From: Pascua guehoae
Lineage: Eukaryota; Basidiomycota; Tremellomycetes; Trichosporonales; Trichosporonaceae
Length of the DNA: 64,000 bases
Reading direction: 5' to 3'
Assembly: GCA_001600415.1 (NCBI GenBank)
Contig: BCJX01000003.1
Span: 1,046,809-1,110,808 of the forward strand
The translations under genes were made by a program, and so were the position numbers. Shown here one piece after another: positions 10,414 through 21,403 of the stretch. The notes beneath the pieces were generated by a model that was not told the origin of the DNA, did not search any database, and saw only the letters and a program-made list of their open reading frames with translations. Within the stretch, counting starts at the first letter, position 1, and each line of letters opens with the position of its first letter.

Positions 10414-10985
10414 TCACTCTTCTCCACTCAAAAGCTGTTCCAGCAATGCCTCCACGTTGCCTTCGAGCAGCACTTCGATCGTAGCAGAGTATGACTCCAG
10501 GGCAGCCCTGGTCTCCCGGAAGCTCAGGTAAAATGAAAGCAAGAACTCTGGCGGCGGGGGCTGGGCGTTAGTGAGTACTTGCGATATTGCGACCTTGGCG
10601 AGAGGATAGTCCTCTAACCACAGCGGCAGCGACGAGGAGAGGTAATGTGGAAGCTAGAGCAAAAACTCACCGGGGCGAGACCAGGACGCAGCTGGCGGTA
10701 GTTCCTAAGCGCGTGCCCGGCAAACGTGACAAACTCGGCGATTTCAACGGGGCTCAGCGCGCGGTGGATGGCGGCCAAAAGGGCTGTCCTGTCACGACGC
10801 GCCACGGCTGGGGCCGAGGCTGAGGCTCCAAGCGTGTTGTGGACGGGTGTCGAGTTCGTAGCCGTCTCGTAAGACGGGGGGGGCGAGCGGTACGGNGGGA
10901 AAGGGGGGGTGGGATTGCCTGGCGCTGGTGGGTTGGGGTGCGATGAGTCGGAACGCGTCGTTGCGGGAGGCGTGGGCGGGGTCAT
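10414..10985 (-). CDS. Unknown 153-aa protein, 2 exons
   Basis: Exons 10671-10985 and 10414-10560 (minus strand) give 153 aa. The intron starts GTGAGT and ends CTAACGCCCAG, and the join is in phase (LAP-PPPPEF). The N-terminus is Pro/Ser/Thr-rich. The middle and C-terminus form hydrophobic helices (ALSPVEIAEFVTFAGHALRN, then a segment ending EVLLEGNVEALLEQLLSGEE), so an all-helical small domain is likely. One base within the first exon (10896) is undetermined and sits in a G-rich run, so a local indel cannot be excluded. No family recognised. Confidence 0.6.
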
Positions 10986-12015
10986 TGCTGTCGTTGGTGG
11001 GACGGTTAGAGCTCAGGCTGGAAAATGTGAGTGTAGGGAGAACGTTAGATGGAGATGACTCCTTATATGCTGTATCCACGACATGCGCGAGTGCTGCCCA
11101 CTTGTGATATGGTGTAAACGAGGCGGCACAACAAGGTACGGTGGAGAAAATTGTGCACCATGCGTGATGGTGCTACTGTGGAGGGCACACGCCAAGACTG
11201 CATGGTCTGTTGTGATGGAGTTATTGTTGTTGTGTGCCTCGATGTTGGGCGATGTGGTCGAACGAGCGTGCATTTTGAAATTCCACGTTCTTCACGGAGC
11301 GACGACAATAAGGGTTCAACAAAACGCTGCGTAGACTCGCGTGCGGCCGATGGCATCGGGAATACAAGATGCGAGGAATAATGGAGATGCGAAAGGAATA
11401 TGTGTGTGTTCCACGAAGAGAAGGCTCAGATGAGAGGAATGTGAGAGGAACGTGAGAGGAATATGTGTGTGTTCCAGAGCACGATCCATAGAAGTTGAGA
11501 ATCCAGTTGTGTGGACGTGAACGCCACAATCAGAGTGGCAGAATAACAGGGACGTGTTGGTGGCTGTGGCACGTAAACGTGTTTTGAAGGTGAGGTGGGT
11601 GAGGCGGGACAGGTGTTGGAACAGTGACTGTCTTGTAGCAGCGCTGCCGCACGGCGCGCGACCGCGTACAAATCGGTATCTCTGCTCTTCATGTTACTCT
11701 ATCCTCTAGTTTCTACAACAACAGGAGTGCGTCCAGCCTGTTGATGGATTTACTTGAGGAAATGTCCATCTGGCCCCACCACACGGCGCCGTTGAAATTG
11801 TCGAGGAGCAAGGCTGCGTGCTCGTTGCCCTCTGGATACAGCATCAACTCTAGGCAGGACTGCAGTATCACAAAACCCAGCAGCCAGCGAACACGGTTCA
11901 TCACCGCGCCCAGCATCCTCCTTTTGTTAGAATCGCAACTCCGGCCGCTCAACAACATCGAAACCCTTGTGTTTACACGATTAAAATTACACCTCCTTCA
12001 TTCTTTACGTAAGAG
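10986..12015. other. Gene-poor region with a duplicated 20-bp GT-rich repeat
   Basis: Two identical 20-bp copies (AGGAATATGTGTGTGTTCCA) lie at 11394-11413 and 11457-11476, with GAGAGGAA-type repeats between. Minus-strand ORFs at 11426-11958 have some protein-like composition but no start, splice pattern or family I can support. Confidence 0.4.
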
Positions 12016-12119
12016 GCTCTCGTGGTGTAGTGGTTATCATACTCTCTTAGGGTTCAGCAGTGTCCTAAGCTAGTCTTCCTGATTGGGAGTGGGCCTGGGT
12101 TCGAATCCCAGCGAGGGCC
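12016..12119 (+). tRNA. tRNA-Pro(AGG) with a 31-nt intron
   Basis: The acceptor arms GCTCTCG and CGAGGGC pair over 7 bp (one T-G) with discriminator C at 12119. The anticodon stem CTCTC pairs with GGGAG, and the loop TTAGGG+T carries anticodon AGG with G37, the usual proline loop. The intron (12053-12083) sits after position 37, the canonical site. The T arm is CTGGG-TTCGAAT-CCCAG, and the B box is GGTTCGAATCC. A TTTT at 12125-12128 fits a Pol III terminator. Confidence 0.93.
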
Positions 12120-12355
12120 TTGCGTTTTGGTAATGACGGCGATGGACACACGAAGCTGGCAGCTGGCAGGGCGGCCTGTGCGCCTGTGCGCCTGTGCGCT
12201 GAGTCCCACGTGGCCATGTGCCACACCTCCACTTTTTTTCAAACAGCGACGACGGGCACAACTCGCCATCTGCTATAACGATCATGCACGAAACTCGGCC
12301 CAGAGGGGTGTGAGGGTACGGGGAACACGTAGCTATGCTCAAATCTCGCCAGAAA
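12120..12355. other. Spacer between tRNA-Pro and the hairpin element
   Basis: It contains small repeats (AGCTGGC doubled; GTGCGCCT tripled at 12178-12200). No gene is supported. Confidence 0.4.
12125..12128 (+). terminator. Pol III T4 terminator of tRNA-Pro
   Basis: A TTTT run starts 6 nt after the discriminator base of the tRNA, the normal place for RNA polymerase III termination. Confidence 0.6.
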
Positions 12356-12450
12356 CCACTTCATGAAAACACGCAGTTGGCCTGGCGGCCAACCACGCGT
12401 TTTCGTAAAGTGGGCCCCGGTTCGAATCCGGGCGAGGGCCTAGCCTTTTT
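12356..12450 (+). ncRNA. Long hairpin joined to a tRNA-like 3' half with B box and T5 terminator
   Basis: A 27-bp imperfect inverted repeat (arms 12356-12382 and 12387-12413, loop TGGC) is followed directly by a tRNA-like T arm (CCCGG-TTCGAAT-CCGGG) and the acceptor strand CGAGGGCC, then TTTTT at 12446-12450. The B box at 12419-12429 is a perfect GGTTCGAATCC. The last bases match those of the tRNA-Pro 300 bp upstream, with compensated T-stem changes. I could not find a matching 5' acceptor, D arm or normal anticodon arm. It may be a tRNA gene rearranged by an inverted duplication, or a Pol III RNA of unknown type. Confidence 0.45.
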
Positions 12451-13156
12451 GGCCTGCTCCGCAAGGTCAAGGTCGAGGACGTGAGGAAGCGGGTTGGAAA
12501 ATCGTCAGCAGCAGTTGACACGAAGCAGACCCAAGTTGGTGTGGCGTTGGCGTGGTGTTTTTTAAAGTTTGTCCGACTTTTCTTCGGATTGAGCTGGAAG
12601 GCTCATCATGTTTCCTTGAGGCGATTGTTCTGGAACCAGGTCACTTTTGGTTGCTATTCTAGGCCGGTGAGGAACTAGGGCAACACGAGGGACTGCTGTT
12701 GAACACCATCGCCAGACTCGCACCTACGCCTCTATCCCCGTGGCAGTTCACCCCATCCCACTACCCAGTTCCTCGAGGGTTCCGCATCTACTCAATTATC
12801 CGACACGAGTACATGAGTATGAATGCCACTGTCATCAATTTTTGGCGGCTCGAGTAAAGACCCCACGGTCCCGACGATCTCGGACTCGGACTTCTGACGG
12901 GGCATTTCCGACAATCTGTCATTGTTCGATTGGATTAATTTTCTGGGGTTCCTTGTGGCGGCACTGATGCTTCTTTCTGCAACCCGATCGTGTGGTCTAC
13001 CCAATTTTTTTTTCGGCATACATTTCCTCCCTTCAATAGTCTTCCTTCGATGGAGTCTAACGAGTTGTCGAGTGGCGATAGCTGCGTCCGTGGGTCTTTA
13101 CACCACTGTCAGCCAATGGTCTCAACGGGACCATCTCCCTGTCCTGTCCTCACCCT
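12451..13156. other. Intergenic, no supported gene
   Basis: Base composition is closer to balanced than in the genes. Only short ORFs occur on either strand. Confidence 0.4.
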
Positions 13157-13651
13157 CTACCTCGGAGTTTCAGACGATAGGCCGGTGTCCTTAGACCGAG
13201 GCGATAGATCAGACGATGGAGAGATTTCAGACGAGGGCGAGACATCAGACGAGGGCGAGACATCAGACGGCGAGACATCAGACGGAGACACATCAGACGG
13301 ACAGGCCTCAGACGGAGACACATCCGACGAACTCGTCACCTCGGACGTCTCCCTCGAGTCTTTCCGCAACTCGCTCATGCGCTCGGCAACCTCGCGCCCC
13401 AACCTCTCCTCGGCCTCGATCTCGAGGCGCTGCGCGGCCGCATCGAGCTGTAGCTGCATGTACAGCGAGCGCTGGGACGCCTGGGCGTGCGAGAGGTTGC
13501 CCGTGTGGTACTGCCGTCAGAGGAAATGACTGTGGGGGAATGGTAGTTGGTAGGGTGTGTGTGTTGGGAGGGGGCGGGGGGTATACTGTCTCTGTATGGT
13601 GGACGCCGGTGGCAACCGTCGGCGGCTACTCACCGGGAACGTAATGTCCAT
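13157..13651 (-). CDS. Unknown 123-aa protein with a coiled-coil-like segment and SDVSP repeats, 2 exons
   Basis: Exons 13634-13651 (MDITFP) and 13157-13510 on the minus strand; the intron is GTGAGT to GGCAG, and the join is in phase (TFP-YHTGN). The first half is a charged helix (AAQRLEIEAEERLGREVAER, then MSELRKD). The second half is a run of five-residue SDVSP/SSDVSP repeats, encoded by 12-15-bp DNA repeats around GACATCAGACG, giving many Ser-Pro sites that could be phosphorylated by proline-directed kinases. No family recognised, and the tiny first exon makes the start uncertain; an upstream exon is possible. Confidence 0.45.
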
Positions 13652-14909
13652 GACGGCGGTTGGTCGGGGGATACGACTCGCAACCTGTTCCCGCTAGTTA
13701 AATGTGGCCACACTCGTGCAGGTGAACGGTCGAGGACAAATCTGGTGCGCGAAGTGTGAAGGGGTGTGGTATGCGCTGCGTGTCCGCAGAAAGATGACAA
13801 GGAAGGGGAGGGGGTGTGAGTGAGGGGGCAGAGTACTCGACTTGCCACTCACCGCTACCCCCCGCCTCTTCACCGTGCGCACAGTGTCCAGAACGTGCCC
13901 AACGCCACGGCTCGAGTCACCAACTCCCCGGCCGTGCCAGGCTGGCGTCGGGCTCCACGCTCCATCGCTCTGACGTTTCTCACGGCCACCCTCGTTCCTC
14001 TGAAGGCCATTCCCAGTGTGGTGCCGATACCATGCCGATCATGACATGTGTCCGTGTGCGCACACCCATGCTTCGTGCGCCACCGCCCCGCTCGAGCCAC
14101 ACACGCCACACGTCACACGCCACATGCCACACGCTCGGTCCTGCCGTCGACCGTGCTTGCGTGCTTCTTTCCATCGCTGGGCCCGACACGCTCGCGGTCG
14201 TGGTGTACGCTCTTTCGCCGCGATTTGGGTGGTGTGGGGGGTTGCTGTGTTACTTTTTGGGTATGTGTGTCGCCGATTTGTCCCGGCTTCTGGACGCCAC
14301 CTTGCATCGTGGTGGCTGCACGTAGGCTGCACATACTTGTTGGCGTGCTGGTGGGCCGAGGCAAGAACCAAAAGAACAGGCACGTCCAGCGACTATTTTT
14401 GGTGCGTCGTCTGCGGGTGTGTGGGTTGCGAAGACGTGTGTGTGTTGGAAGGGGAGGAGGGGGCTGGGGGCTAGGAGGGATCCATTGAAAGAGGTCCAGC
14501 GGGGGCACAGTGCGCCTCATGCGTGTTGAAGGCACTCTGCACGTCCATCACGCTAACTTGAGTGCATGTTGGTTGGAGTCATGACGTCAACACTGGACGT
14601 CAAGTCGGTAAGGATGGGTGAGATGGTCATTCTGCACCAACACGTCGTGTCTGGAGCTTTAGGTCAATGACTGGGGAGCATGAATACTCTGATCGGTGGT
14701 CAGCACGCACTCAACACAGCACTCGGTAGAGAGCAAACAGCGGGGCAGTCCCACTTTGGGGTCAATCCGGGCACATGTCCCAAAAGTAGAGTATATTGCT
14801 GGGGTAGGTTACAAACAAGCTATTCTAACGATTCTACTCTTCACCACGCACACCAATGTCCCGTGCCACTTATGCCTCACCACTCTGCCCATCTACACGC
14901 CCCCTCACA
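13652..14909. other. Intergenic region between two minus-strand genes
   Basis: No reading frame here shows splice-compatible, protein-like sequence. The ORFs at 13816-14535 overlap in several frames and look random. Confidence 0.4.
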
Positions 14910-17196
14910 CTACCTCTGGCGCCCGCGGTCACGTTCCTGGTTCTCCTTTTGATACGTCGGCGTCGTGTGCCCTGAATCTGCGGCATCGTCGAGGGCGACG
15001 GCGCGCATACGCTTTTCGAGCTGCTGGAGGCTCATGCCGCACGCGCAATCGGCCCACTTGCCCGTGTCGTCGTCGGTGATGAAGCGTTTCTCGCAGCGCG
15101 GGCAGATGCCGTTCTCGTTGCCCACGAGGCTCGGGGGTAGGTCGTGCCGTGCGTGGGGGACGGCAGTGAGGAGGCATGTGCGGCAGGCTTGTTGCTCTGC
15201 GGGCGTCTTGCACACGGGGCACGGGGCGTCTTCAAACTGGTGGGATTCGTCTGGGTTGTTAGTCGGGGGTGGGTGGGGAATACGAGCGTTATTCCGACTT
15301 GGCCACTCTCCGCTCGAAGGCACACTCACACGAAGGAAGTTCCAAAACCTCGGGGATGAACGCGCACGAGGGGACAATGACCGGCCGATCGACCTTGAGG
15401 AGACGCAGGGGTCCCTGCCCGGGCTTGGGAAGTGGGTTACCCTGCACGTCCTCGTTGTAGACCGAGTACCAGAGCTCAAACACGAGCGAGTGTGATGTGT
15501 GGATGGGGGTGATCACGCTGGCGCAGTGTGTCAGTGGGCATCTCTCGCACTCTGCACTAGTTCTCCACTCACCCGTCCAGCGTTGAAGGGCGGCCGGTTT
15601 CGTCGTTTGGCAACCTGCCCACTGCCGAGAAGGCAAAGGGCTCCGTGTCCTTGCCCCCAGCTGCAGTCCCGCGCCACAGCGCGGGTGTGCCCGGACTCGG
15701 CCGCGCGGCGGGTGGCCGCATCCCCCTTTCGCAGATGACAAACGTCGTGGGGTGGATGGTTGGGGGGGTCTCGGGGTCGTCACGGGGAGACTGGATGGCG
15801 TACGTCTGCTGGAGGCATATGCGGGCGTAAAAGATGGTCACGGCTGGTGCGGGCTCGGAGATTGTCACCTGGGTGCGAAGGACGGCACAGATGGACCACT
15901 GGGGGTTAGCACGAGCGGGCACAGGTTGGGAGCCGCCCCAGCGCAACGACCTCGACCTCGATCATGCACATCTACTCGGTTACTTGTGTCTGTGCAATCG
16001 TGCGACCTGGTGACTCGGTACACCTGCAGCTTACGCGAGGTGACACAGGTGATTCACCTGTGCAGATAAACGATCTCGCGACGGCTCATGCTCGCTGTCC
16101 GAGACACGTGCGACGAACCCGTTCCACCAGCTAGCTCCATATCTCATCTCCGTGAGGATCCAGCCGTACCACACGCCGAGTCGCGTACTCACAATATCCG
16201 ACGTGTACCGCACGTCAAAGGGTCCGATGGCATCGACGTCGCCCCGCCGCCGCTCATCGAGGGTACTGACGCCATTGTTGGGTTCGGGGTTGTACAGGAG
16301 AGTGATGAGGCGCTTTTCGCTCACTGTCCCCCGGAGCCACTTGACCTCTGCCTCGGCGGACGCCAGTCCCGCCGAGAGGCTGGCCACGGGGTCGGACCAC
16401 GACACGACCATCTGCGTCGCGATGGGCGTGCTGGGTGCGTCCATGTCGTCGTCTGGGGGTGTGTGCGCTCCGCTCCCCAAGGGGGTAGCGGCGCCCGAGC
16501 TGCCGCCCGAGTGGCCGCCGTTGCTTGGGTGGCGGACGGGGGAGCGGCCGCGCCGTGGTGTTCCCGCCGGGGATGGGGCGGGGGACGGGGCCGCAGAGAA
16601 TGGCAGCACGTTGCGCCCGCCCAACCCCTCGACCTCGGCGATGAGGTGCAGCTTGATGCTGCCGTTCGGGTGCACATCGTACGGTGCGAGTGCGAATGGG
16701 ACGACAATGGTAAAGTTGAACCTGGACGTCAGTGCCATTGCCATCTCCATTGCCATCTCCATTGCCATCCGCAGGTTTCGGCCGGCCCGTCCCGAACTCA
16801 CCGCTGCACACCCTCCTCGAGGATAATCGCGCCCTTGACCTCGATGGAGCGCTCAAACAGCACGTCCTCCTCCCACCCCCGCTCGGGGCCCATGTTGAGC
16901 CGTGCGACGTTGCGGAGCTTGACGCGGATCGCGCGGCACCGCCGCCGCCCCATGCCCCTCGGCACTTCAATCTCGACCTCGCCCGAGAGCTCGCGGTCGA
17001 AGAATTCGGGGTGGAGCGACGGGTCGTCCTGTCCTTCCCTGGATGCGTCGTGGTTGCGCTCATTGTGGTGGTGCGTCATAAACACGCCGCCATAGCTCGG
17101 GACATTGATCTGGATACGCAGTGTGCGGGGCGAGCGCGAGGGGCTGCCCGCGCGCGAACTGGGCCTCGACGAGCCCGACCGCAGAAATTTCAGCAT
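14910..17196 (-). CDS. Arrestin-like adaptor with C-terminal Cys-rich (zinc-binding-like) domain, 5 exons
   Basis: Exons on the minus strand: 16802-17196, 16193-16721, 15573-15898, 15330-15517, 14910-15250, giving 592 aa with all phases kept. The N-terminal half has arrestin-type strands: LRIQINVPSYGGVF, RELSGEVEIEVPRG, RAIRVKLRNVARL, FNFTIVVPFALAPY, DVRYTSDI-WSICAVLRTQVT and AVTIFYARICLQQTYAI. Such alpha-arrestins usually link membrane cargo to ubiquitin ligases (family knowledge). Instead of a clear PPxY tail, the C-terminus has a Cys cluster (CPVC, CRTC, CPRC, CAC) that could bind zinc. Residues 190-250 are a Pro/Ser/Gly-rich insertion. The 294-nt second intron begins GTGAGT but the exon-2 frame stays open about 47 codons into it. 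The first intron carries ATGGAG-ATGGCA repeats. Confidence 0.8.
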
Positions 17197-18475
17197 TGCT
17201 GCTGCAGGTTGTCGTGGGCGCCGGTGGAGGTTGCAATGGTCGCTGTGGGATTTGGATGTCGGTACGGAAACAGGGTGCGGTGCTCGCGCACACGGTGTGG
17301 GGTTGGGCGGTCGAGAGTTGTGCGAAGGCGAGGATGAGAGTTGAGCAAGTGACGAGATGGTACAGTTGACGATGAATGGGTCTGAAATGTCGCCCGAGTC
17401 CAATAATAATATGGCCGCAAGCCCACCCTGCTACCCGCAGAGATCCTACATGACACAGGATATGCGGCGTTTGTGCCCTGCCCTGCCCTCGTGTCTCCAT
17501 CAAATGCATCCAGGCACACATGCCGGCCGACGCCAACCGACCGGAGGTGGGGAGCAGGGCCTGGCCTCGCCTGGGGCAGCGCGTAGTACGCGCAGCCTGG
17601 CCGGTTGGCCGGTAACTGCAGGTACAGAGACGACTAGGCCGGCCCGAGGTACCTATCCAAACGTCATCAAAGCGTTGACGAGACGCATCGCACACCACGG
17701 CTCGTGCCCAACAGCTGCTATTCTCGTCACGTCGGACGACGAGGCAAGCGCAAGTTTTTTGTGCTCAAACAGCCATCAAACGAGGCACACTGTGGAACAT
17801 GGGCGTGGATGTAGAATTTCCAGTATCGGATAAACATACGCACGGTCCTACAGTAGTACAAGCGGGTGGATGATCCGATGTCTGTTTGTGGCGCTCGGCG
17901 GGTGTGATCGGGCGGCATCGTCGGCATCGTCGGCATCGTCGGCATCGTCGCCGGCATCCCTCTCGGCCCCTCGTCTTGGTAGAGAGACACATGTGCGTGC
18001 AGGCCAACAGGATACGCAGGGCAACAAGAGGGTTGTGCATGCACGGGCCACTGGAACATGTGCTCCAAGTTACAAGCCTGCACATGCTGCACGCCGGCTG
18101 CAGTCACGTGTCTGGTGACGCTCACGGGGGCATTTCCACTGACGCTCAGCGGCGACTAGAGTCTGTACACCGAGCCGAGCCTCGGCTACTTTACAGTCGC
18201 CAGGTGGCATTCGGCTAGACGTTGGTCTGAGTATCGATCACTAGCATCCTTGACATGGGTCGTGATGACTTACTTAACCTCGTTTACACAGGCTCGTTCT
18301 GACCATCACTCACGCGCTCGTCGAGGGTGCTAACACCTGTCAACGCGTCGACGACCTCTTGACTCCTCGACGCCTCGAGGCGCTCTACCTCAACACCACT
18401 CGACGCCTCACGCCGACACCCCACAGCCCACCCCCAACACCCTGCACCTCTCCTATACCCCCCTACGCTACACCC
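17197..18475. other. Divergent intergenic region between arrestin-like and serine hydrolase genes
   Basis: No gene is supported. Four 9-bp GGCATCGTC repeats lie at 17914-17951. Confidence 0.5.
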
Positions 18476-19560
18476 ATGCCGCCCCGACTCAGCACGGCCG
18501 GCCGCGCGGCCCTCGACACGCTCCTCACCCGACGCGCCGCGTCGCGCACCGTCCCCGCCCTCCACTTTGGCGCGACGACGGCCGACGGGCCAGTGTACCT
18601 CAACTGCGCGGGCGAGCGGGTGTTTGGGGATCCTGCACAGGGGTTGGTGGATGAGAATACGAGTGAGTGGGGTGTGGAGTGTGGACGACGCTGGGAGAGT
18701 GGGGTAGGATGCTATGGTTGAGCCTGTCGAGGAGAGGTGTGTGTGTTGGGGGAAGAGTCGTGCGAGGCAGAAGGGTGGTAGGGAAAGAGCACGGGATGAT
18801 AAAGGGCACGAGTTACGGGGAGTGGAAGAGACAAACGGAGACAAGTGAGGAGCACGGCGCAAGGAATACGGAGGTCATAGAGGGCCCAGCGATCAAGGAG
18901 GTACAGTTGCGCGAGATGATGGCGATGGTCGTGGCCGCGGCGCTGAGTACGAGTACGGCAAGGTCGAGGCATGGAGGGTGCAACAATGTCGATGGCCGCT
19001 GGTGCCAATGCCACTACGGGGAAAACCCGCCAAACAGCTGGACACCGTAGGCGAACGACAGAACCGAATGTGGGCGGGGGGGCTAGGGCGGGGGGCAGGA
19101 GGACAGAGGGGAGCCAGGCCGGAGGGCGGGGGGGAGCCACAATGGGCTCAGTCATCTGTCGCTGCAGCGGTGGTGCCGATGTGGATGTGGATGCCGATGT
19201 TGATGTCAATGTCGTTGTCCATGTCAACGTCGATATCACTGGTGCCAACGATCGTGTCGCTGCCCATGTCACACTACCAATGCTGGCATCAATCCTGCAT
19301 ACTTTATGTGTGCCAGTCATCGCGAAGGACGGAAGTACCGAGATACCCTTCCGTTCCCACCTGTGTCGCCGCCACTTCCATCCCCCTCAAACACTCCTCT
19401 GCCCCCTACCCCCCACTGCCCCCACTGCCCCCACTGCCCCCACTGGCCCCACTAGCCCCACTGGGCCCCACTGGCTCCCACCTCCGTTCCACTCCTCCCT
19501 CCCACCTCCGTTCCACTCCTCCCTCCCTCTCCCCCACTGCCACCCACTCCCTCCTCCTCC

Positions 19561-19625
<65 letters not shown>

Positions 19626-20707
19626 ACTAACCCGCAGCCTTCCAGCTCTACAGCGCCACCAAACTAGTCACCGCCATCTGCATGCTCCAACTCTCGACCT
19701 CTGGCCGCGTCGACCTCGCCTCGCCAGCGGCAGTCACGACCCACCTGCCCGAACTCGCCTCGATGGGAGTACTAGTCGACGTGGTCGACGGCGAGCCGGT
19801 CTTCGAGGCGCGCGACCCCCAACGGCCCTTGACATTCGCGCACATTCTAAGCCACACGAGCGGGCTGGGGTATCCGCACCTCCACCCGCTCCTTGAATCC
19901 CGGCGCGCGTCCGGGGTCGCGCGGGCCGAGGCGCGGGGTGAAGCTGGGCAAGCGTCCGTGTGGAGCGGGACGGTCGGGGGGCTGTGCCACCCGCCGACGT
20001 TCCAGGCCGGGACGCGGTGGCAGTACGGCCTCGGGAGCGACTGGGCGGGTGTGGCCGTCGAGCGTATCTCGGGGATGCACATGGAGGCCTATGTGCGCGA
20101 GCACGTCTTTGGGCCTCTGGGTCTGGGGGCCGAGGATATCAGCTTTCTGCCGCCCGACAGCGTGCTCGCGCGCCTCCAGCCCGTCCTCCGCCGTACGCCC
20201 AGGGGACTGGAGCGGACAGAGTTCCACGTCACGCCCGAGCGCATGCGGGCGTCCAACGCCACGCTCCCCATCGGCGGCGGGGGGCTCTTTGGGACCCAGA
20301 AAGCCTACCTCCGCTTCCTCCAGGGCGTCCTCGCCAGCGCCGACGACACGCGGCCCCAGCACCAACGCATCCTTGCTCCCGCAGCGTACAAGGCCCTGTT
20401 TGAAAATGTCCTCGGGGAGGAACAGTGCTATGTCGATATCGTCCCCATGGCCAGCGAAATGGTCTCGAATGACCCCGCCGTCGGGCGACGGGTCGGCTTT
20501 GGCCACTCGCTCGCGTTTCCAGTTACCCTCAACGATAGCCCGCACGGGAGGGCGAGGGGGAGCGGGCAGTGGAGCGGCGCGGGGCAGACGCATTATTGGA
20601 TCGATCCCCGCAGGGGCATTGCGGTGAGTGGACCCGGGGACGCGGGACGTGGAGACAATGTTGGGCTGGTGATGCGTCGTTGGGGATTCTGGGATGGGCA
20701 GAGGTAG
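18476..20707 (+). CDS. Beta-lactamase-fold serine hydrolase (class C / esterase type), 2 exons
   Basis: Exons 18476-18662 and 19638-20707 give 418 aa. The splice joins DENT to TFQLYSATKLVTAI with nothing missing, so the 975-nt intron is one unit. The SATK tetrad (Ser about 68, Lys 71) is the SxxK nucleophile motif. ILSHTSGLGYPH is the typical following block, and WQYGLGSDWAGVAVER supplies the tyrosine motif, although the canonical YxN Asn is not evident. GAGQTHYW near the C-terminus occupies the KTG/HxG position. The family includes esterases, D-aminopeptidases and acyltransferases such as LovD; the substrate is unknown. The intron contains a 62-base C run, CCCCCACTG repeats, and CACTAACCCGCAG at its end. 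Confidence 0.85.
19404..19470 (+). repeat. CCCCCACTG 9-bp repeats inside the hydrolase intron
   Basis: About seven imperfect copies of CCCCCACTG run in tandem, leading towards the poly-C tract in the same intron. Confidence 0.8.
19564..19625 (+). repeat. Poly-C tract of 62 bases in an intron
   Basis: An uninterrupted C run lies about 15 bp upstream of the 3' splice site. It may be real (i-motif or G-quadruplex-forming) or its length may be an assembly estimate. Confidence 0.9.
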
Positions 20708-20853
20708 AGCCTGGGAGACTGTCGTGGTCGTCGGCGATGCGAGTTGAACGCAGTCGCCTGACCGAGTCCATGGCCTCGCGGCCTCCAAGCAGTGCCACCT
20801 GACAAGGGTCGATGGCGACCAGGCCCCCTTGGAGCCAACACGCCCAGCTCGAT

Positions 20854-20942
20854 CAAAGTCCAAAGGCCAAAGTCCAAAGTCCGAACCCCAAAGTCCAAAG
20901 TCCAAAGCCCAAAAGTCCAAAGCCCAAGTCCAAAGCCCAAGT
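20854..20942 (+). repeat. AAAGTCC/AAAGCCC heptamer array
   Basis: About a dozen imperfect 7-10-bp units of AAAGTCC, AAAGCCC and AAAGGCC type run in one direction. Confidence 0.85.
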
Positions 20943-21115
20943 CGCACAGCAGAAACGTACTGTAAGGCTGACCCCCAGGCAACGTGCTTTACGCAGCTCG
21001 CCAACGGCCCGCCCGACCCGTTCTTCGAGGTGTACAATGAATTCGAGCGGACGCTGTACGACGGGCTAGAGTAGGTGGCAGCACGGGAGCATCTCAACGC
21101 GGCAGAGGTTGCAGC

Positions 21116-21199
21116 GGGTCAAAGTAGAGTATATACGGGCCAAAGTAGAGTATATACGGGTCAAAGTAGAGTATATACGGGTCAAAGTAGAGTATATGC
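21116..21199 (+). repeat. Four perfect-length 21-bp tandem repeats containing TATATA
   Basis: Each 21-bp unit contains CAAAGTAGAGTATATA; the four units differ by one or two bases. The period equals two helical turns. Confidence 0.92.
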
Positions 21200-21333
21200 A
21201 GAGGTAGATACGAGTCTGCCCAGAGACGCGCCACTGGGCCGGGGACTTTGCGTGCACGGCTTAGATGTGTGGGCTGTAGCATTGCACTATCGTAGTCACT
21301 GCAGAATGTTTTCATGTCACGGTCAACTCGCCC

Positions 21334-21403
21334 CACCCGAGCTCATGTACCTCTCCTCAGGAAGGACCAGTACTCACCCGAGCTCATGTACCTCTCCTCA
21401 GGA
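21334..21403 (+). repeat. Direct repeat of 29 bp (period 41)
   Basis: Two identical copies beginning CACCCGAGCTCATGTACC lie at 21334-21362 and 21375-21403. Confidence 0.9.

Noticed and set aside
18971..19667. Two plus ORFs ending in poly-Pro
   Set aside because: They lie in the hydrolase intron and end in the C62 tract.
20725..20800. tRNA-like arms near the hydrolase 3' end
   Set aside because: The T-loop-like TTCAACT has a short stem and the acceptor pairing is poor; probably chance.
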